NCBI GenBank assembly: GCA_037043235.1
Contig: JAWRVZ010000258.1
Coordinates: forward strand, 225,001 to 289,000
Direction of reading: 5' to 3'
DNA length: 64,000 nucleotides
Source: Rhodeus uyekii
Lineage: Eukaryota; Chordata; Actinopteri; Cypriniformes; Acheilognathidae
The notes beneath the pieces were generated by a model, which did not search any database, was not told the origin of the DNA, and worked only from the letters and a program-made list of their open reading frames with translations. A program made the translations under genes and the position numbers. Positions 62,201 to 64,000 of the stretch are shown here, one piece after another. Position 1 is the first letter of the stretch; each line of letters opens with the position of its first letter.

Positions 62201-63231
62201 CATTTGACGAAGTGTCTCGTTCCCTCTTCAGGGAACTATGGTTACATCCACAACTGAGACATTTTAGCAGCGACTCTCTGGTTAACATCACTCACGCAAA
62301 ATCTTGTTCTCAAACTCACACGAGATTCAGCGGGACTTCAGTTCCCCATCCAACATCGTGCAACTTCACTGCCACCTAATGGTGTTCCCTGAGACTGCAA
62401 CCCAATCAATTCATGCTGTATATTTAATCCTACCCTTATAATCTACTCCTTTTGAAGCTTACGTTTAACAAGGCCCACAGTCATTGCACTACACATACAG
62501 GCACTTGGAGGCCGAACACACAAGCTGCTGTGATGAACTTTAGTTGGTTCAGCCTGTAACATCAGTGTTTTACATTGATTTTTGGTATGATTTTGAAGTT
62601 AGATTTTTAAATTTATGATTCTGGTTTCCATTGACTGTCACAATTTTGTTCTCAAAAAATTATAGAATGTATGTAAATGAACATTTTCAAATTAAATATT
62701 TCATTCTTCAAGTTTCAATGTGTGATTAAAAAATTCTAAGAATGTTTTTAGACAGAGGCAGTGCTGGGTTGTAACATGTATTTCATGAGTTGTTAGCCTT
62801 GAGGAAAAGAAACATAAATACTGGGTAGCTGCCCATTTCTTGTCTTTTCTTGTTTGATGCCTGTGAGGCTCCTGTCCTTTTCTCACGAGAAAATAAAACT
62901 TTGCTAAAACAATTGGCATGTTTGTCTCTTACTCAGAATTGATAAAAGATTTCGCCACCACCATATATATATATAAAGTCTTTATAAAGTCTCTAAAGTC
63001 GTTTCTCACACACTACCATATACTTTACTATTACATTGCGTACTATTACATTGCGTAATGTTGTTGCTTTAATGTACAATTAAATGAGCCCGTCGTACCT
63101 GGAGAACAACTCCACCTGTCACACATGGCCCTTCAGTGCGTCACTAAAAACTTGTTTAGTGAGGATCCGGTGACGCCTTCGGTTTAAACTTCTGCCAAAT
63201 CTCAGAAGACGATAAATGCTCACTTCACTGG
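62201..63231. other. Intergenic: Tc1 fragment, possible LTR end, copy-2 upstream region
   Basis: 62605-62690 matches the left part of the decayed Tc1 element (25616-25680) in opposite orientation ('gattctggtttccattgact'). 62800-62930 has an AATAAA ('gagaaaataaaactttgct') in LTR-like context, weakly supported. (AT)n 62964-62977. 63110-63231 precedes pmt copy 2. Confidence 0.45.
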
Positions 63232-63265
63232 ATGGACCTTTGCGCACCTGTTGTCATGGACCAAG
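63232..63265 (+). CDS. pmt copy 2, coding exon 1
   Basis: Encodes MDLCAPVVMDQ plus one base before gtaagac. A second ATG at 63256 corresponds to the start of copy 1. Intron sequence after the donor aligns with intron 1 of copy 1. Confidence 0.8.
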
Positions 63266-63556
63266 GTAAGACAAATGCCCATGGAACTTTTTTGTTCCCA
63301 AAAATACCAATATCTTGTCTTTTACCCAAATATTGTTTGCATGAGGTGATGAAATTAAAGTTACCTGGGGCATTTATATCTCAATTCGCTGTCAATTCAT
63401 TCCGTTGTTATGACTTATTGATCATGTCATTTTTTACAGTGAGAGAGAGAGAGCACAGGGTGGCCAGAGATTTGCTAAATTGAAATTAAATCAAAATATC
63501 TTTACGGGTTTTAAATTAAACACTTGACATTTTCTCTACCTGCTTTTCCTCCGCAG

Positions 63557-63734
63557 AAAACGAGAGGGATATGATGAAGGAATTCTGGAAGGAAAACTCC
63601 AAGGTGGCAACGGTAGAGCAGATGATGTTGGATTCGAATGCGCAGGAACTGACCCAACACGAGCTCCCGGAGATCCTCTCTCTGCTCCCGTGTCTGGCTG
63701 GATCTCGTGTGCTGGAACTTGGTGCTGGAATCGG
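63557..63734 (+). CDS. pmt copy 2, coding exon 2
   Basis: 178 nt after 'tttcctccgcag', before gtcagtg; the same length and phases as exon 2 of the first gene. Five residue changes, all in the first third (T9M, M11K, H17N, L20V, E25Q in copy-1 numbering). The remainder, including ELGAGIG, is identical. The gene continues past the right edge, so whether it is complete cannot be judged. Product: phosphoethanolamine N-methyltransferase-like. Confidence 0.93.
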
Positions 63735-63894
63735 GTCAGTGATCACAAAATTAGGCCTCTGATATTTAGGTTAACCAGACGAGGTCATCTTAAAATAAAA
63801 AGCAAATATGTTTTCCATAAAATAAATAAAACCAGCTTTTGTATTGTAACATTACTTTCATGAAAAATTGCCCCCAAACTCAAATTACCGTGAG

Positions 63895-63985
63895 ATAATA
63901 ATAATAATAAACTTTATTTGTAATGCACTTTATATTTCTGTAATCTCAAAGTGCTACAGAGCATCTAGGATACACTTAAAAAATC
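63895..63985 (-). mobile_element. Retroposon 3' tail (minus) at window edge
   Basis: 'aataataataataaacttta' and 'tgtaatgcactttatattt', then 'ctcaaagtgct': on the minus strand this is the AGTGC...AATAAAG-(TTA)n tail of a common fish LINE/SINE family. Confidence 0.6.
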
Positions 63986-64000
63986 AAAGTAATTTAATAG

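Overview
The window is nuclear DNA from a teleost fish, most likely a cypriniform. Three things point there: split genes with GT-AG introns, very long CA/GT and AT microsatellites, and many carp/zebrafish-type short repeats (tRNA-derived SINEs, Tc1, hAT and TTAA-flanked MITEs, solo LTR, DIRS relic). Nothing looks bacterial or viral-episomal. Most long open frames are microsatellites read as protein.

Two loci carry the coding content. On the minus strand, two short exons 13.3 kb apart (17866-17923 and 31266-31353) each begin with ATG and end in phase 1 (AAA G) at a consensus donor. They match the two alternative N-termini of Kv channel-interacting protein 1 (kcnip1). Positions 1-31.5 kb are therefore probably the 5' end of kcnip1, with the common EF-hand exons beyond the left edge. 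On the plus strand, 49024-60276 holds a complete 12-exon phosphoethanolamine N-methyltransferase gene (pmt). It encodes about 498 residues with two tandem SAM-binding methyltransferase domains. A second pmt copy starts at 63232 and runs off the right edge after exon 2, so pmt is tandemly duplicated. kcnip1 and pmt are divergently transcribed, separated by about 17.7 kb of repeat-rich sequence.

Layout: 1-17.8 kb, presumed kcnip1 intron, with a 1.5 kb CA-rich minisatellite (9.7-11.3 kb), a TTAGCATG array (12.2-13.0 kb) and a CTAGCAAC array (15.2-15.6 kb). 17.9-31.3 kb, the intron between the alternative first exons, with a nested SINE, a pogo/Tigger-like MITE and two adjacent Tc1 elements. 31.4-48.4 kb, intergenic, with repeated DNA-transposon copies, a foldback element, an hAT MITE with a perfect 8-bp target duplication and a 112-bp satellite. 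48.5-60.4 kb, pmt promoter and gene; its introns carry a Tc1 deletion derivative, an 83-bp minisatellite of about 17 units, a second CTAGCAAC array and an hAT element. 60.4-63.2 kb, a DIRS-type relic split by a solo LTR. 63.2-64 kb, the start of pmt copy 2.
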